A stretch of DNA of 64,000 nt from Gemmatimonadota bacterium (GTDB lineage Bacteria; Latescibacterota; UBA2968; UBA8231), in NCBI GenBank assembly GCA_018672475.1, contig JABHFS010000163.1, positions 62,001-126,000 on the forward strand, in the 5' to 3' direction. This document shows, piece after piece, positions 61,201-64,000 of this stretch (position 1 is its first letter; the number at the start of each line of letters is the position of its first letter). The notes below the pieces were generated by a model that saw only the letters and a list, made by a program, of their open reading frames with translations, did no database searches and had not been told where the DNA came from. Both the position numbers and the translations under genes were made by a program.

Positions 61201-61279
61201 CATTTGCCAGGTTCGGCTCGACGCCGATGACGAGGGCAGCACCTCGATACGCTCTCAGATCGTCGCCGTCGCTTATTGA
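58247..61279 (+). CDS. Secreted protein with discoidin-like and C-terminal FlgD-Ig-like domains
   Basis: A 1010-aa exported protein. The signal is LFLLFCGIYLSSSIPTGAQQ. Near residues 125-190 a discoidin/F5-8-like segment occurs (NILDDDPTTFWEPN, DDWWIEVDLGRVVTVDSLVL), and a similar one recurs around 355-400 (PAFDGDFNTSFLHLVW). The middle is beta-rich without known motifs. The last 100 residues are a FlgD-Ig-like/T9SS-CTD-like domain: LTIGPNPFTPNGDQINDSAE, VRIFTLDGRPVWQG, TIHWNGTDDSGKIVPPGLYI. Such tails mark cell-surface or secreted proteins in FCB bacteria. The ATG overlaps the previous TGA. Its exact function is unknown. Confidence 0.88.
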   Translation: MRPAHIRLFLLFCGIYLSSSIPTGAQQGHRVTTRAVTVNSTTQWNNWQLPTHAVDFTADGAVKPHFFRERFDILDDLETFTRPIIDFRRRRGQNATLNVDSTETFDVKGKIILDNKDIPVYSYFFRPGISRVGSNPTTAANILDDDPTTFWEPNPQDPLDDWWIEVDLGRVVTVDSLVLHFVDETLGDPFFQFRILAAPDQEPVIEHVNKLTFERVASTRAPNRDQRTFRFGFDQLKADPAWAGKMVQTIRIIVSDTRGNRGVLVSADEWQALPLDEQGEIVYFIRDQQGFEEPVEQATYETLEVERQGRQDHYRRERPRLAGIEVWGFGDNISPGMIAGGGNLALTGDGFLPGPAFDGDFNTSFLHLVWSPTIDRGILTADMGATFWLDAMRISAARPQPFIDGYLIRGSDGSRDTRGRIKWTRLSPRSREDNSSDRFEHIIDVYDQTPQLRFLEMSIISSDPRRRGGYNTGPTIVEYQLFTTAYPAEVELTSNLVSLPGARNFGAISWDADTPPSTSLEIRTRTGDLLGKVVRYFDKNGIELTFNSWKNLLGSFKGPADTTFVPTSGWSPWSRAYQQSGDIVTSPGLRKFMQIQVKMLTTDRNTAAAIRSLEVELLNPVAERITAELWPAKVEIPGARETFDVFAQPNFIESPVSSRSSGFDEILLTMPASQNLELLEFGIGNGEDEETFGAGTESGVLTSTDNRQIQVQANGGDSILVRLDARLNILPDAARTYNRVTVEGEQVPVTQDGLPLTGAAYGTLDEDEQGDIRYFRRRGDTLTETDQTSYRDLPIEEQGPVRFFRLLRGDGAQFPFNERGDSLDTVAYNSLQTASRGVVTGLGQRLRLRFSAPVFLNGTTLRMAVRNTAGGTDLTTPWQSVESGNADAGIGSNTLAINVPIGGSLVDALTIGPNPFTPNGDQINDSAEISLEIFKLTTSRALDVRIFTLDGRPVWQGQQMVLSGRTTIHWNGTDDSGKIVPPGLYICQVRLDADDEGSTSIRSQIVAVAY

Positions 61280-61379
61280 GCGGACGGTCGAGCGGTGAAA
61301 CTACTTGACAAGTCTTACCCACCATAGTAATTAGAGTCGCAATAGTAAGCCCGGAATATATGCACCGAGGAGGGATGTA

Positions 61380-64000
61380 GTGAACCGGAATGTAATGATA
61401 TTTTGCCTAATACTGGCAACGCTATGGCTTGGCCTCGCCCCAAGTTCAGCCCAGGAATACGGCGGTCGTTTTGGTCAGCTAAAAAAGGGCGGGGTCGTTT
61501 CATTCGCTCCAAAAGGCCCAGGTGTGATGTTCGGTGCCCTCGACCCGGCGCTGCGCAAATGGTACGTGCCCCAGGAGCTGTTTAACGAATATCAGTGGCG
61601 ACAGTGGGATTATTCCAATTACGCCCGGGACCATTTCGAGCGCTATGTGAGCACCACCCAGGAAGGTGACTACTACTACGACCTGTACGGCAACTATATC
61701 ACGCAAGGTTGGCTGATTTTCAACAACTCGCAGACCCAACCTCGGCAATTCGGCTCCTCTGTACTCAAGAATAGCCGTTTCGGGTCCTGGTTCAACAGCC
61801 TGCTCATCTCGTCCGACTCTAAGGGACAGCACCACTACGCCTTGACCGCCGGCTCCAAGATCCGCACGACCTTGACGCCGATGACCTTCTCCAAACCGCG
61901 CTGGGACGGCATCCAATTCGATTACGCCGCCGACAAATACCAGGGCACGATGCTCTATTCGCGCGTTAGCCGCACCGGAGGCTCTTCTACCAACGACCAG
62001 GAAAGCCTGGTCACCAACGCCACCTCGATGTTCGCTAGCAGGGGCACGACACAAATAGGCGACTTTGCGACCTTGGGCCTAACCATGGTCAACGCCCACC
62101 AGTCAAATACCTTAATCGACGGTTTCACCGGAAACCCCTTTACCGGCGAGCTTTCGGTCGACCAGACCCAAACGGTATCGGTCATCGAGATCGTCCTGCG
62201 CGACGACAGCCCCGAGGACGGCATCGGTGGGGCCGCCTTTTTCCCCGCCGGCTCCGACATAATCATCACCTACCTCGACGGCACCAAAGACAGGGGCCAG
62301 GAAATTCGCTTCGTGCCGATTATCGAGGGCGGCTTCGTGCAAGAGGGTTTTCTCTCCGCCGACGGCACCGAGGAGATCCGCCTGCGCTACGACTTCGACA
62401 GCCCGGCTTTCGTCAACCGCGCCTCCGGCTCCAAGGAAGAGATCGAAAAAGTCGAGTTCCGCCTGGTATTGGGCAACGACTATCAGGTCTGGATCACCTC
62501 CGATAACCAGCTCAACGCCAGCGGCGAGTCCGTACTACTGCTGAAGGCCCAGGCCGCTGGAAATGTCCAGGACAATACCAACCTGCAGATCGTCGGTTTC
62601 GATTATGGCCTGCCGACCTCGACCCAGATCTGGGGCGGAACCCTCGAGTTGCAGAACGTGCTCGGGTTCGATTTTTACGGCGAATACGACCTGAGCTACA
62701 ACTACACTAAATACCCCAACGTCGTTTCCTCGACCCATACTACCTTCTCCGGTATCCGCGGGGACCGCTCAGCCGACGCGTGGATGATGAATCTCTCCAA
62801 GGTCGCCTTCCCCTGGTTCTTCTTCGGCGAAGCCTATAGCATGGACCCTCGATACTCGACCCGTACCTTCACCGCCCAGGGCGACGGTTTTATCGACTAC
62901 GAAGACGAGCGCATCCACGTCGTCGAACTCGTTGAAGACAACGACGACCAGGACCAGTTCCCCGACACCGTGCGCAAGGATTGGCAGGCCGGAGACCCGA
63001 CGGTTTTCCCCGGCTGGGACGAGAACAACGATTTCATCTCCGATTTCAACCAGAACGACAACCGCTTCCTGAGCAATCTGATCCCCGACTACGACGAGCC
63101 CTTCCTGCGCCACAACGTCGACCGGCCCGAGTTTCTCTTCGGCATCGACCTTAATAACAATATCTGGGTCGATCGCTTCGAAAATGACGAGTTGCCCGAC
63201 TATCCCTACAAGAAGGACCACCGGGGTTTCAATATTTACGGCGGCAGCCACGTAACCCCCGAAGTCCGGCTAATGTTCGGCGCCCTGCGCGAAGACCTTA
63301 TCTCGTCCAGGCAGAAGAACCACGCCAACTACGCCTTGTTCACCGTCGACCGCAATTCGCCGACCTGGGGCCGCTTCCGGGTCTTTGAGATGATCAAATC
63401 AGTCGAGGACGATATTCCGGACGATTTATTGCAATGGCTCGCCAATGCCAATATTCGCACCGGCGAGTCGACCAAGCTCGAGGACCCACTTATCGCCCGG
63501 GACACCTGGATCAATAGCCTGTGGATCGGCCACGACTATGAAGTGCGCGGGCTGCTGACGACCAACTACATCAAATACGACCTGTACCATCAGCGCCTCG
63601 ACAAAAACTCCCGCGCCTTGTTAGCCCTGCGCAAGCGAGACTTCTTCTTTGGCCTAATCAACAAGATCAGCTATCGCTTCGACTTCGGGCGGCTGTGGAT
63701 CGAACCGCGCTGGAAGAGCGAATACCGGCGCCAGAGCATTGATCTAACTTCGACCGAGAAACGCACCGAACTCGCCGAAATCGGCGGTTTTATCTTTGGT
63801 TTTCCCTTGCTCACCCATACGACCCTCCAGGGCGGGGTAGAACTGACCTTTTTCAACGACATCGATCGCGATTCCGACGACTTCAGTGGTCAGGTCTGGG
63901 CCCTGCAGTTTTCAAACCTCTCCGACTATCTGGGTTACAAGCTCACAACACACGCCGGTATGAAGATCAACCGCCGCAATCCCAGGAACGAGGACTCGGT
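61380..64000 (+). CDS. Large envelope protein, probable outer-membrane beta-barrel (partial)
   Basis: Open to the window end (873 codons plus two bases). The GTG start follows GGAGGGATGTA. The signal is MIFCLILATLWLGLAPSSAQ. The mature part is rich in aromatic-flanked alternating strands typical of outer-membrane barrels (FDFYGEYDLSYNYTKYPN, NKISYRFDFGRLWIEPRWK) with Asp-rich turns (VDRFENDELPDYPY). There is also a block of acidic calcium-type loops (DENNDFISDFNQNDN). I do not recognise a named family. It is the fifth member of the row that begins at 52822, and could be the export pore or anchor of the preceding secreted protein. Confidence 0.75.
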   Translation, partial: MNRNVMIFCLILATLWLGLAPSSAQEYGGRFGQLKKGGVVSFAPKGPGVMFGALDPALRKWYVPQELFNEYQWRQWDYSNYARDHFERYVSTTQEGDYYYDLYGNYITQGWLIFNNSQTQPRQFGSSVLKNSRFGSWFNSLLISSDSKGQHHYALTAGSKIRTTLTPMTFSKPRWDGIQFDYAADKYQGTMLYSRVSRTGGSSTNDQESLVTNATSMFASRGTTQIGDFATLGLTMVNAHQSNTLIDGFTGNPFTGELSVDQTQTVSVIEIVLRDDSPEDGIGGAAFFPAGSDIIITYLDGTKDRGQEIRFVPIIEGGFVQEGFLSADGTEEIRLRYDFDSPAFVNRASGSKEEIEKVEFRLVLGNDYQVWITSDNQLNASGESVLLLKAQAAGNVQDNTNLQIVGFDYGLPTSTQIWGGTLELQNVLGFDFYGEYDLSYNYTKYPNVVSSTHTTFSGIRGDRSADAWMMNLSKVAFPWFFFGEAYSMDPRYSTRTFTAQGDGFIDYEDERIHVVELVEDNDDQDQFPDTVRKDWQAGDPTVFPGWDENNDFISDFNQNDNRFLSNLIPDYDEPFLRHNVDRPEFLFGIDLNNNIWVDRFENDELPDYPYKKDHRGFNIYGGSHVTPEVRLMFGALREDLISSRQKNHANYALFTVDRNSPTWGRFRVFEMIKSVEDDIPDDLLQWLANANIRTGESTKLEDPLIARDTWINSLWIGHDYEVRGLLTTNYIKYDLYHQRLDKNSRALLALRKRDFFFGLINKISYRFDFGRLWIEPRWKSEYRRQSIDLTSTEKRTELAEIGGFIFGFPLLTHTTLQGGVELTFFNDIDRDSDDFSGQVWALQFSNLSDYLGYKLTTHAGMKINRRNPRNEDS

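Noticed and set aside
1-64000. CRISPR array, phage genes, rRNA or tRNA genes
   Set aside because: No regularly spaced repeats, phage structural genes, or rRNA/tRNA-like conserved stretches were found by reading; a dedicated tRNA scan was not possible here.

Overview
The window looks like a piece of an uncultured, Gram-negative-type bacterial chromosome with about 55-60% GC and codons that mostly end in C. The gene families suggest a Latescibacterota/Poribacteria-like or related FCB-superphylum lineage. These include five phytanoyl-CoA dioxygenase (PhyH) family genes, a creatininase, a DUF2961 (GH172-type) protein, a DUF4159 protein, large DUF6785-like membrane proteins, a CRTAC1-type FG-GAP/UnbV lipoprotein, and a secreted protein ending in a FlgD-Ig-like domain. 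No rRNA was seen, so this placement is an inference from gene content. No tRNA, CRISPR array, integrase or transposase was recognised.

Layout. 1-8200: MFS exporter, a broken PAS/GAF sensor, aldo/keto reductase + VOC operon, a cyclase remnant, a PhnZ-like HD oxygenase overlapping mnmA, a D-2-hydroxyacid dehydrogenase and a PhyH enzyme. 8265-14233: M29 aminopeptidase, then a tight four-gene catabolic operon (alpha/beta hydrolase, GlcD-like FAD oxidase, DapA/NanA-like aldolase, enolase-superfamily enzyme) closed by a hairpin. 14300-20202: housekeeping and mixed genes (GNAT, UbiA/MenA-like prenyltransferase, an unknown, YbaK, DUF2961, nudC-nth). 20203-21024: gene remnants. 21025-25629: creatininase, ceramidase-like protein, a small unknown, PhyH and an Ldh-family dehydrogenase. 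25871-32507: DUF4159 protein, frameshifted receiver, epimerase, RhaM-like mutarotase, a broken SDR and a compositionally distinct subtilase flanked by short repeats. 32768-40024: ABC sugar uptake genes without an ATPase, sialidase, FKBP, PPC-domain protein, beta-hydroxyacid dehydrogenase and epimerase. 40125-49221: three PhyH genes, SDR, TIM-barrel protein, CBM9-like protein, DUF6785-like transporter and a D-cysteine desulfhydrase-like enzyme. 49243-64000: SGNH protein and a second DUF6785-like protein, then a co-directional row of parvulin lipoprotein, TPR lipoprotein, TPR/FG-GAP/UnbV lipoprotein, discoidin-like/FlgD-Ig protein and a large envelope protein that runs off the end.

How it fits together. 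Most genes are small catabolic or oxidative modules for scavenging sugars, sugar acids, aminophosphonates and glycan-derived compounds. Two themes stand out. First, almost every signal-transduction gene visible is broken (PAS/GAF sensor, class III cyclase, hybrid-kinase tail, receiver), alongside remnants of transport and glycosidase-like genes. This suggests genome erosion, although some single frameshifts could be sequencing errors. Second, the 52822-64000 block is the best candidate for an undescribed system: a cell-surface assembly or export locus made of lipoproteins, a chaperone, a FlgD-Ig-tailed secreted protein and a probable outer-membrane protein. Two adjacent PhyH-fold proteins (40125-41886) have Gly where the iron-binding carboxylate is expected, as in Fe/2-oxoglutarate halogenases.
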